DNA of 8,773 bases from JBFGCT01 sp041581055 (GTDB taxonomy: Bacteria; Actinomycetota; Acidimicrobiia; Acidimicrobiales; Ilumatobacteraceae): NCBI GenBank assembly GCA_041581055.1, contig JBFGCT010000175.1, positions 1 through 8,773 on the forward strand. The letters are read 5' to 3'. Positions 1-5,675 of this stretch are shown one piece after another (the first letter of the stretch is position 1; every line of letters begins with the position of its first letter). The notes under the pieces were generated by a model. It was not told the DNA's origin, searched no databases, and worked only from the letters and a program-made list of their open reading frames with translations. The position numbers and the translations under genes are program-made.

Positions 1-320
1 CGACGTTCAGCCGCGGGCTCCAGCAGAAGGCGGCAATCGCGATCGCCTTCGCCCGTCCGTTCGAACTGCTGCTCGTCGACGAGCCGTTCGTCGGACTCGA
101 TCCCGTCGGTCGGGCGACGCTGCTCGCGTTGCTCACCGAGGCGCACCATGACGGCGCGGCGATGGTCATCGCAACCCATGAGCTGTCGACGGCGCGCGAC
201 GGCGGGCGGGTGCTGGCGCTCGGGGCCGGGGAGCTGATCTATGACGGCGTGCCCGCCGACGCCGACCTTCCGGCACTCACGGAGGGCATCATCCCACCGA
301 CTGTCGACGGCACTTCCTGA
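1..320 (+). CDS. ABC transporter ATP-binding protein, C-terminal part (5' end outside window)
   Basis: The open frame runs in from the left edge (first complete codon at base 3) to TGA at 318-320, so only about the last 105 residues are present. The visible order is that of an ABC nucleotide-binding domain: a degenerate signature motif, FSRGLQQKAAIA, in place of the usual LSGGQ; Walker B LLLVDEPFVGLDP with the catalytic glutamate; the D-loop in GLDP; and the H-loop histidine in VIATHE. The SRGxxQK form of the signature is typical of ATPases that partner ABC-2 type or CcmA-like exporters, so an efflux or export role at the inner face of the membrane is likely. Substrate and permease cannot be told, because the Walker A end and any partner lie upstream. 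No terminator is visible before the next gene, which starts 45 bases later from its own putative promoter. Family assignment is secure; subfamily is inferred. Confidence 0.9.
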   Translation, partial: TFSRGLQQKAAIAIAFARPFELLLVDEPFVGLDPVGRATLLALLTEAHHDGAAMVIATHELSTARDGGRVLALGAGELIYDGVPADADLPALTEGIIPPTVDGTS

Positions 321-351
321 ACGGGTGCCAGACGCGGCGCGCGAGGTCGTC

Positions 352-357
352 TAACGT
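352..357 (+). promoter_or_regulatory. Putative leaderless -10 element (TAACGT)
   Basis: TAACGT matches the actinobacterial TAnnnT -10 pattern and its last T lies 9 bases before the A of ATG 366, which would put the transcription start at or beside the start codon. No purine-rich Shine-Dalgarno sequence precedes this ATG. The same geometry is seen before the genes at 1249 and 2921. No convincing -35 box was found. Inferred from pattern and spacing only. Confidence 0.5.
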
Positions 358-365
358 TGGCGCTC

Positions 366-1187
366 ATGCGAGAGTTTTCCTCGGTTACCGCCTCGTCGTA
401 CGACGCCGAGGCACTTGCCCCGCTGCTCGCCGAGCGAGCGGCTCAAGGCTGGGAGGTCGTGTCGATCATCGCCGCGGGCACCAACATCGTCGCGTACCTC
501 ACGCGCGAGGCGGTCGCCGGCGAGGCTGGGCAGGCCGAACACGAGCCCGGCGCCGGGGCCGACGCCGGGGCCGACGCGGTGGCCGCCGCGACCACGGCGC
601 CGGAACCCGAGCCGGAGCCCGAGCCCGAACCCGAGCCGGCGCCGGCCGTCGCCAACGGCGCGACCGGTTCGGTTGCCGACCTCGCCGCGCAGGTCGGCGC
701 CGCCGAGGCCGCCGAGGCGGCCGAGGCGTCGTTGCCCGGCGAGACCGCCCCGTACGTGCCGGTCGTCGAGGAGCCGGCCCCCGCTCCCGAGCCCACTCCC
801 GCTCCCGAGCCCGTGATCGCCCCCGAGGCCGAGCCCGCCGGGTGGGCGGTCGCCCCCGAGCCCGAGCCGGCCCCCGACGCCGCCGCCGAGGCGCAGGACG
901 CCCACGCCGACGACGCCGCCGCGGGCCAAGCCGCAGCCGACGCCGCCGCGGCCCAAGCCACGGCCGACGCCGCCGCCCACGCCACGGCCGACGCCACCGC
1001 GGGCGCGGCCGAGGGCACCGCGGGCGCGGCCGAGCCGGCCGCCGATGCCGCCGCCGCGTCAACCGTCCCGGCCGGGTGGTACGCCGACCCGTCGGGCCGG
1101 TACGAGTTGCGCTACTGGGACGCCACCGCGTGGACCGAACACGTCTCGCGCGCCGGCCAGCAATACACCGACCCGCCGGTCGCCTGA
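366..1187 (+). CDS. DUF4177-like / Pro-Glu-Ala-rich / DUF2510 protein of unknown function
   Basis: The product has 273 residues in three parts. Residues 1-48 (MREFSSVTASSYDAEALAPL, then AAQGWEVVSI) resemble the small DUF4177 fold, whose hallmark is the GWE-[LV]-V strand. Residues 50-232 are low-complexity: Glu-Pro dipeptide runs near 79-92 and 140-170, an AAEAAEAAEA run near 112-121, and Ala-rich repeats of about eight residues near 188-212 (QATADAAA, HATADATA). Residues 235-262 form a DUF2510 module, PAGWYADPSGRYELRYWD followed by WTEHV. There is no signal peptide or membrane helix, so the protein is probably cytoplasmic, with a flexible acidic linker between two small domains. I chose ATG 366 over the in-frame TTG at 357 because TAACGT ends 9 bases before the ATG and the TTG would overlap it. 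Function is unknown; the domain calls rest on motif memory. Confidence 0.8.
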   Translation: MREFSSVTASSYDAEALAPLLAERAAQGWEVVSIIAAGTNIVAYLTREAVAGEAGQAEHEPGAGADAGADAVAAATTAPEPEPEPEPEPEPAPAVANGATGSVADLAAQVGAAEAAEAAEASLPGETAPYVPVVEEPAPAPEPTPAPEPVIAPEAEPAGWAVAPEPEPAPDAAAEAQDAHADDAAAGQAAADAAAAQATADAAAHATADATAGAAEGTAGAAEPAADAAAASTVPAGWYADPSGRYELRYWDATAWTEHVSRAGQQYTDPPVA

Positions 1188-1234
1188 TCGGGTAGCTCCG
1201 GAGGCGGTGGGTCGGCGCCGGCGCTCGGCGCCCG

Positions 1235-1240
1235 TACCCT
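1235..1240 (+). promoter_or_regulatory. Putative leaderless -10 element (TACCCT)
   Basis: TACCCT fits TAnnnT and its final T is 9 bases before ATG 1249, the same spacing as at 352-357 and 2907-2912. No Shine-Dalgarno sequence lies in the 61-base gap, consistent with a leaderless mRNA. A weak -35 match (TCGGCG, 1212-1217) is present. Pattern-based only. Confidence 0.5.
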
Positions 1241-1248
1241 GGACGACC

Positions 1249-2808
1249 ATGCGTGCGACCTCGATCGGCCATGCGGGAATGCTCATCGAGACCGCCGGCG
1301 GCTCGATCCTGTGCGACCCGTGGTTCGTCCCGGCGTTCTTCGGGTCGTGGTTCCCGTTCCCCCGCAACGACCAGCTCAGCGACGAACTGCTCGACCGGAT
1401 CGAGTCGGCCGACTTCCTGTACGTCAGCCATCTCCACGGCGATCACCACGACGAGGCGTGGCTGCGCGAGCACCTGCGACGCGACATCCCGATCCTGCTG
1501 CCGGGCTTCCCGACCCGTGAGCAGCAGCGCACGCTGGCCGCGCTCGGGTTCACCGAGTTCGTCCGCACGGTCGACACCGAGGAGCACGAGATCGCGCCGG
1601 GGCTGACCGTCGCCATCCACATCGAGTCGTCGATCACCGACGGCCCCGGCGGCGACTCGGCGCTCGTCGTGATCGACGGCGAGTCGATCCTCGTCAACCA
1701 GAACGACTGCCGCACGAGCGACCTCGGCCAGTTCGGCGTCCACGGCCCTGTCGACCTGCACTGGCTGCAGTACTCCGGGGCGATCTGGTACCCGATGGTG
1801 TACGAGATGCCCGAGGCCGACAAGCGGCGGCTGTGCGCGGCGAAGATCGACGCCCAATTCGCGCGGGCGATGCGCTACGTCGAGAAGGTCGACGCGCGGG
1901 CCGTGGTGCCGAGCGCCGGCCCGCCCTGCTTCCTCGACGACGACCTGTTCGCGCTGAACATGATCGACGGCGACGAGCTGAGCATCTTCCCCGACCAGAC
2001 CGCGTTCCTCGCCAGGTTGGCCGCCGCCGAGCGGACCGGCGTCCTCAACATCCCGGGGACCGAGATCGAGGTGGGGCCCGGCGGCATCGACGTGAGGCAC
2101 CCGCTGCCCGACGACGAGGTGGCCGCGATCTTCGCCGACAAGCGGGCCTACCTCGAGCGGTACCAGGCCGACTGGGCGCCGTGGCTCGCCGCGCTGAAGG
2201 CGTCGTGGAACCCGCCGACGACCGACCTGCTGGCGACGTTGAAGGGGTGGTGGGAGCCGCTCTTGGAGATCGCTCCGACGCTGCGCGCCCAGGTCGGGGG
2301 CAACGTGCTCCTGCGGGCCGGCGACCTCGAGGTGGTGGTCGACTTCCCCGCCGGGGAGGTGCGGGCGTACGGCGGCGAGCCGTACTCGTTCCGCTTCGAC
2401 ATCCCGCGCGAGCTGGTCGAGACGGTGGCCGCGGCGCGGGCGGTCGACTGGAGCAACTCGCTGCTGCTGTCGTGCCGCTGGACGGCGTGGCGCGAGGGCG
2501 ACTTCAACGAGTACGTCTACAACTTCCTCAAGTCGCTGTCGCGCGAGCGGATGAAGCGGGCCGAGGCCGAGGTCGTCCGCAAGCTGACCCCGCCCGACGC
2601 CGAGACGATGGCCAACGAGCCCGACATCCGGATCGGCGACTACGTCGTCCAGCGCCGGTGCCCGCACCGCAACGCCGACCTCGAGGCGTTCGGCGAGATC
2701 GAGGGCTGCGAGTTCGTCTGCACCCTCCACGGCTGGCGCTTCGATCTGGAGTCGGGCCGCTGCCTCACGAGCGCCGACCACGACCTCCGGATCCGCAAGG
2801 CGACCTGA
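1249..2808 (+). CDS. MBL-fold metallo-hydrolase fused to C-terminal Rieske [2Fe-2S] domain
   Basis: The product has 519 residues. The N-terminal half is a metallo-beta-lactamase-fold hydrolase of the UlaG/RomA-like kind: an opening strand with GHAGMLIET and LCDPWF, then the metal-binding motif HLHGDHH (H61, H63, D65, H66) after the FLYVS strand. Further candidate active-site segments are around HIESSITDG (124-132) and VVPSAGPPCFLDDD (219-232). Residues 350-440 form a less clear region with LLLSCRWTAWREGDFNEYVY. The C-terminus carries a complete Rieske site: C471-P-H473, 17 residues, then C491-T-L-H494-GWRF, the standard CxH...CxxH cluster ligands. Vertebrate CMP-sialic acid hydroxylase (CMAH) also joins these folds but with the Rieske domain first; here the order is reversed. 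From memory, similar-sized MBL-Rieske proteins occur in mycobacteria (Rv3818-like). ATG 1249 was chosen because the MBL fold starts at once and TACCCT is correctly placed; the frame is open further upstream only as an overlap of the previous gene. The substrate is unknown. Confidence 0.85.
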   Translation: MRATSIGHAGMLIETAGGSILCDPWFVPAFFGSWFPFPRNDQLSDELLDRIESADFLYVSHLHGDHHDEAWLREHLRRDIPILLPGFPTREQQRTLAALGFTEFVRTVDTEEHEIAPGLTVAIHIESSITDGPGGDSALVVIDGESILVNQNDCRTSDLGQFGVHGPVDLHWLQYSGAIWYPMVYEMPEADKRRLCAAKIDAQFARAMRYVEKVDARAVVPSAGPPCFLDDDLFALNMIDGDELSIFPDQTAFLARLAAAERTGVLNIPGTEIEVGPGGIDVRHPLPDDEVAAIFADKRAYLERYQADWAPWLAALKASWNPPTTDLLATLKGWWEPLLEIAPTLRAQVGGNVLLRAGDLEVVVDFPAGEVRAYGGEPYSFRFDIPRELVETVAAARAVDWSNSLLLSCRWTAWREGDFNEYVYNFLKSLSRERMKRAEAEVVRKLTPPDAETMANEPDIRIGDYVVQRRCPHRNADLEAFGEIEGCEFVCTLHGWRFDLESGRCLTSADHDLRIRKAT

Positions 2809-2830
2809 CCGTCACCCGCTCTCTCCCCTC

Positions 2831-2880
2831 GTTTGCGTCGCGATTTCGGTCGGACGGGTCGCCACGGGCGCGACACAAAC
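2831..2880. repeat. 12-base inverted repeat with 26-base spacer in intergenic region
   Basis: The left arm GTTTGCGTCGCG (2831-2842) and right arm CGCGACACAAAC (2869-2880) are complementary at 11 of 12 positions. The dyad fills the gap between the MBL-Rieske gene (ends 2808) and the NfeD promoter (2907). It could be a large hairpin acting as a terminator, although no T-run follows, or a two-half-site binding site for a regulator of the downstream operon. The sequence alone does not decide between these. Confidence 0.5.
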
Positions 2881-2906
2881 GACATCGGGCCGTCACCGAC
2901 CCGGCC

Positions 2907-2912
2907 TAGAGT
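2907..2912 (+). promoter_or_regulatory. Putative leaderless -10 element (TAGAGT) of the NfeD-SPFH operon
   Basis: TAGAGT fits TAnnnT and ends 9 bases before ATG 2921. The purine stretch CCGGAG directly before the ATG is too close for normal Shine-Dalgarno spacing. This element probably drives the three-gene operon through 5041. No clear -35 box was seen. Pattern-based only. Confidence 0.5.
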
Positions 2913-2920
2913 GACCGGAG

Positions 2921-3454
2921 ATGTTGGATCTCGGCATTGACCTGAACGCGTGGCCGTGGGTGTGGCTGGCGATCGGTGTGTTCTTCGCGATCATCGAGCT
3001 CACGGTGCTCGCCGGCACGTTCGTCCTGCTGCCGTTCGCCGTCTCGGCGTTCGCCGCGTCGCTGCTCGCCTTCTACGACGTCGCCATCGAGATCCAGTGG
3101 GGCGTGTTCGTCTTCGGCGGCGGTGCCCTGTTCTGGGTGATGTACCGGTGGGCGCGCAAGTTCGCCGACAACCAGATGGAGCCCGGGGTCGGCGCGGAAC
3201 GGCTCGTCGGGCTCGTCGGCGTCGTCACGACGACGATCGAGCCGGACGACCACAACCGCCGCGGCCGCGTCACCGTCGACAGCGAGGTCTGGGGCGCGCT
3301 GACCGAACACGACCGCCCGATCCCCGAGGGCACCCGGGTCCGCATCACGTCGGTGATGGGCACGCGTGTCTTCGTCGTGCCGGCGGCCCCCGGGGCGTCG
3401 AGCGCCAACTCGGTCGACCCGCCGAGCCCCCCGTCGGGACCCCCGACCCGATGA
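2921..3454 (+). CDS. NfeD family membrane protein
   Basis: The product is a 177-residue membrane protein. Three hydrophobic helices lie at about residues 12-30 (WVWLAIGVFFAIIELTVL), 34-52 and 58-76, the first with the conserved acidic residue in AIIEL. A soluble beta-rich domain follows at about 94-154 (RLVGLVGVVTTTIEP, then GRVTVDSEVWGAL, then GTRVRITSVMGTRVFVVP). This is the layout of short NfeD proteins: a membrane part and a C-terminal OB-fold. The last 20 residues are Pro/Ser-rich and probably disordered. NfeD proteins are characteristically encoded beside an SPFH protein and are thought to act with it in membrane microdomains; the SPFH gene follows here after 46 bases. The short form lacks the ClpP-class protease domain of long NfeD proteins. 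The start is supported by TAGAGT 9 bases upstream. Family is confident; the exact role is not known. Confidence 0.88.
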   Translation: MLDLGIDLNAWPWVWLAIGVFFAIIELTVLAGTFVLLPFAVSAFAASLLAFYDVAIEIQWGVFVFGGGALFWVMYRWARKFADNQMEPGVGAERLVGLVGVVTTTIEPDDHNRRGRVTVDSEVWGALTEHDRPIPEGTRVRITSVMGTRVFVVPAAPGASSANSVDPPSPPSGPPTR

Positions 3455-3484
3455 CCGTCCCACATCCGACCGCCAGCCCGTCAC

Positions 3485-3498
3485 GACCTCAGGAGGTC
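3485..3498 (+). promoter_or_regulatory. Strong Shine-Dalgarno site within a small dyad before the SPFH gene
   Basis: AGGAGGTC (3491-3498) is a strong ribosome binding site 3 bases before ATG 3501 and fixes the start of the SPFH gene. It lies in the dyad GACCTCAGGAGGTC (3485-3498), which could fold as a 5-bp stem with loop CAGG and partly hide the site. Whether the small stem has any effect is unknown. Confidence 0.6.
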
Positions 3499-3500
3499 TC

Positions 3501-4541
3501 ATGAATCCCATCGCCATCGTCGTCGGCGTCGTCGCGCTGATCGGCATCCTCGTGCTGGTCGGGGCGGTGAAGATCGTGCGGCCGTACCAGCGGGGCCTCG
3601 TCGAGCGCCTCGGCAAGTACAAGACCACGCGCCAACCGGGGCTCAGTCTGATCTTCCCGTTCATCGAGACGATGCAGCTCATCGACATGCGCGAGCAGGT
3701 CGTCGACGTGCCGCCGCAGGAGGTCATCACCGAGGACAACGTGGTCGTGTCGGTCGACGCCGTCGTCTACTACGAGGCGACCGACCCGCAGCGCCTCGTG
3801 TACAACGTCGCCGACTTCTTCACCGCCATCACCAAGCTCGCCCAGACCAACCTCCGCAACCTGATCGGCGACATGGAGCTCGACAGGGCGCTCACCTCGC
3901 GCGACACGATCAACACCCAGCTGCGCGAGGTGCTCGACGACGCGACCGACAAATGGGGCGTCCGGGTGGTGCGCGTCGAGATCCAGCGGATCGACCCGCC
4001 GCCGGACATCGTCTCGGCGATGCACGCCCAGATGCGCGCCGAGCGCGACCGCCGGGCGACGGTCACCGAGGCCAAGGGCTACCAGGAGGCGGCGATCGCC
4101 CGCGCCGACGGCGAGCAGCAGGCGGCGGTGCTCACCGCCGAGGGCCGCCGGCAGGCCGCGATCCTCGACGCCGAGGGTGAGGCCCAGGCGATCGAGCTGC
4201 GGGCGCGGGCCAACCGGCTGCGACTCCAACTGGTCGGTGAGGGCGAGGGCGCCGCGGCCAAGGCCCGGCTGACCGGGATCAAGGAGGCCGGCGCCGACCA
4301 GACCGTGCTGACGATCGAGTACCTGCAGGCGCTGGAGACGATCGGCGACGGGCGGGCGACCAAGCTGGTCATCCCGGCCGAGTTCTCCGGGTTGCTCGGC
4401 ACCGTCGCCGCGTTCGCCGCGGCGGCGGGCGACGACGACACCGACGACGAGGTCCGGCCCAAGGGCGGGCTGCCGATCCCCGAGGACGACGATCGGGTCG
4501 AATTGCCCGAGCCCGACCGCGCCGAGCACCGGGAGGCCTGA
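3501..4541 (+). CDS. SPFH/band-7 (paraslipin, QmcA-like) membrane protein
   Basis: The product has 346 residues. A single N-terminal membrane anchor (about 4-22, IAIVVGVVALIGILVLVGAV) is followed by an SPFH (prohibitin homology) domain at about 24-185. Its typical elements are VRPYQRGLVERLGKY, GLSLIFPFIE, DVPPQEVITEDNVVVSVDAV, LRNLIGDMELD and WGVRVVRVEIQRIDPP. Residues 190-240 form a coiled coil with an 11-residue repeat (RADGEQQAAVL, TAEGRRQAAIL, DAEGEAQAIEL), as in stomatin/paraslipin oligomerisation segments. The C-terminus (309-346) is a strongly acidic Asp/Glu/Pro tail that appears longer than in Escherichia coli QmcA. Such proteins form large rings or scaffolds at the membrane and work with NfeD, encoded just upstream. 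The start is set by AGGAGGTC 3 bases before the ATG; the frame is open upstream only inside the NfeD gene. Downstream, the DUF2510 gene begins 5 bases after the stop, so co-transcription is very likely. Confidence 0.93.
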   Translation: MNPIAIVVGVVALIGILVLVGAVKIVRPYQRGLVERLGKYKTTRQPGLSLIFPFIETMQLIDMREQVVDVPPQEVITEDNVVVSVDAVVYYEATDPQRLVYNVADFFTAITKLAQTNLRNLIGDMELDRALTSRDTINTQLREVLDDATDKWGVRVVRVEIQRIDPPPDIVSAMHAQMRAERDRRATVTEAKGYQEAAIARADGEQQAAVLTAEGRRQAAILDAEGEAQAIELRARANRLRLQLVGEGEGAAAKARLTGIKEAGADQTVLTIEYLQALETIGDGRATKLVIPAEFSGLLGTVAAFAAAAGDDDTDDEVRPKGGLPIPEDDDRVELPEPDRAEHREA

Positions 4542-4546
4542 CCGCC

Positions 4547-5041
4547 ATGCGCGCCGTCGACGCTCCCGCCGCCGGTTGGTATCCCGACCCCGAGAACCGG
4601 GCGCGCCTGCGCTGGTGGGATGGTCTCGACTGGACCGACATCCGCCGCGCGGTGCCGAGCAACGCCGAGCTGACGCGGGCCGAGTACCTGATCGAACAGC
4701 CCCAGGCGCCGGTCCCGCAGCACGACTACCTCCAGCATCAGCAGCAGGCGATGCGCGGGGTCGACTCCCAACAGCTGATCAACGAGGTGCGGGTCGCCGC
4801 CCGGGAGGAGATCAACCGCGCGGCCGACGACTTCTCACGGCGCGCCGAGCGGGCCGTGCGCAACGTGCAGCCGCTGATCAGCCAGTACACGAACCGGATC
4901 CTCAAGTGGGTCCGCATCGCCGTCATCGCCGCGGTGATCCTGCTCGTCGCCTGGTTCGTCTTCCAGGTGATCCTCCAGGCGAGCGTGTTCGAGTGGATCG
5001 GCGACCGCATCGACAACCTGACGAACAACGACGGCGGATAG
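4547..5041 (+). CDS. Small DUF2510 protein with C-terminal membrane helix, third gene of the NfeD-SPFH operon
   Basis: The product has 164 residues. Residues 8-34 are a DUF2510 module (AAGWYPDPENRARLRWWDG, then DWTDIRRA). A Gln/His-rich linker follows (50-68, with QHDYLQHQQQ), then a charged, probably helical stretch at 73-118 (QQLINEVRVAAREEINRAAD). One strong membrane helix spans about 122-143 (VRIAVIAAVILLVAWFVFQV) and a short tail ends NDGG. With no N-terminal signal and the helix near the C-terminus, the DUF2510 part probably faces the cytoplasm. The gene starts 5 bases after the SPFH stop; GGGAGG (4531-4536) lies 10 bases before the ATG inside the SPFH gene. The tight coupling suggests a partner or adaptor for the SPFH-NfeD assembly, which is inference. 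No function is known to me. Confidence 0.85.
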   Translation: MRAVDAPAAGWYPDPENRARLRWWDGLDWTDIRRAVPSNAELTRAEYLIEQPQAPVPQHDYLQHQQQAMRGVDSQQLINEVRVAAREEINRAADDFSRRAERAVRNVQPLISQYTNRILKWVRIAVIAAVILLVAWFVFQVILQASVFEWIGDRIDNLTNNDGG

Positions 5042-5058
5042 CGGCTCAGCGCGCGGCG

Positions 5059-5088
5059 CTGGCACGGCGCGATGATCGGGCGTATCCT
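5059..5088 (+). promoter_or_regulatory. Putative sigma-70-type promoter of the cysteine hydrolase gene
   Basis: CTGGCA (5059-5064) matches TTGACA at 4 of 6 positions and is followed after 18 bases by TATCCT (5083-5088), a TAnnnT -10 element. Transcription would begin near 5095-5097, giving a short leader of about 18-20 bases that contains AGGAGG (5104-5109), 5 bases before GTG 5115. Unlike the other plus-strand promoters in this window, this one appears leadered. Inferred from pattern. Confidence 0.5.
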
Positions 5089-5114
5089 CGCGTCGCCCGA
5101 CGAAGGAGGCAGAT

Positions 5115-5675
5115 GTGACGTCGCTGGCTGACCGCCCCAACACGGCGCTGGTCGTCGTCGACATGCAACGCGACGTCGTCGCCAAGGCGTACGACGTCGA
5201 TCGGGTCGTCGCCAACATCAACGTGCTGGTCGAGAAGGCGCGGGCCGAGAACGTGCCGGTGATCTGGGTGCAGCACGCCGACGAGGACCTGCCCGCGGGA
5301 TCCGACGGCTGGCAGTACGTCCCCGAGCTCGCGCGCGGCGACGACGAGCCGCTGGTGCACAAGCGGTACGGCGACTCGTTCGAGGAGACCGATCTGGAGT
5401 CGCTGCTCGCCGAGCGCCAGGTCGGCCGGCTGGTCGTGACCGGCGCGCAGACCGACGCCTGCATCCGCTCGACCCTGCACGGCGCGCTCGTGCGCGGCTA
5501 CGACGCGACCCTCGTCGGGGATGCCCACACCACCGAGGACATGCGCGAGTGGGGCGCCCCGATCGGTCCGGACCAGGCGATCGCCTACACCAACCTGTAC
5601 TGGGGGTTTTCGGCCGCGCCGGGCCGCCGCGGTGGAACGGTCCCGACCGCCGAGGTCGACTTCACCCCTCGGTGA
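5115..5675 (+). CDS. Isochorismatase-family cysteine hydrolase
   Basis: The product has 186 residues, a normal length for this family. The Asp-Lys-Cys catalytic triad is visible: D16 in ALVVVDMQRD, K83 in LVHKRYGDSFEETDL, and C116 in VVTGAQTDACIRST. The G-A-x-T-D-x-C-[IV] motif is the family hallmark, with the usual non-prolyl cis-peptide segment just before the cysteine. Members hydrolyse isochorismate or small amides (nicotinamide, N-carbamoyl compounds); the sequence does not say which. The protein is cytoplasmic, with no signal or helix. The start is GTG 5115: AGGAGG ends 5 bases upstream, and the ATG at 5113 is out of frame and followed at once by TGA. The last 14 bases overlap the 3' end of the convergent sortase gene. 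A 73-base gap with its own promoter separates it from the upstream operon, so it is probably a single-gene unit. Confidence 0.92.
   Translation: MTSLADRPNTALVVVDMQRDVVAKAYDVDRVVANINVLVEKARAENVPVIWVQHADEDLPAGSDGWQYVPELARGDDEPLVHKRYGDSFEETDLESLLAERQVGRLVVTGAQTDACIRSTLHGALVRGYDATLVGDAHTTEDMREWGAPIGPDQAIAYTNLYWGFSAAPGRRGGTVPTAEVDFTPR

Noticed and set aside
357..365. TTG at 357 as start of the DUF4177-like gene
   Set aside because: It would overlap the proposed -10 element, and ATG 366 has the leaderless spacing seen at two other genes.
351..1018. Two minus-strand open frames rich in Gly or Ala/Ser opposite the low-complexity gene
   Set aside because: They are mirror images of the plus-strand repeats (Gly-Leu-Gly and Gly-Ser-Gly runs) with no start signals or domains.
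600..1040. Short periodic repeats resembling a tandem array or CRISPR
   Set aside because: They are codon-level repeats encoding Glu-Pro and Ala-rich peptide runs within one open frame; no constant repeat with unique spacers.
499..2781. A 760-codon open frame on the minus strand, antisense to the DUF2510 and MBL-Rieske genes
   Set aside because: Its product is an Arg/Pro/Gly-rich string with no recognisable domain, while the plus strand encodes clear MBL and Rieske motifs. Long antisense frames are expected at this GC content.
1249..2808. Naming this gene as a CMP-sialic acid hydroxylase
   Set aside because: Domain order is reversed relative to CMAH and no sialic acid genes are nearby; only the general MBL-Rieske call is supported.
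1833..2909. A 358-codon plus-strand frame overlapping the MBL-Rieske gene
   Set aside because: Arg/Gly/Pro-rich composition typical of a shifted frame; no motifs. The overlapping frame has verified metal-binding motifs.
3489..4529. A 346-codon minus-strand frame opposite the SPFH gene
   Set aside because: Exact shadow of the SPFH gene with no domain signal; the coiled-coil repeat in the SPFH frame creates the apparent pattern.
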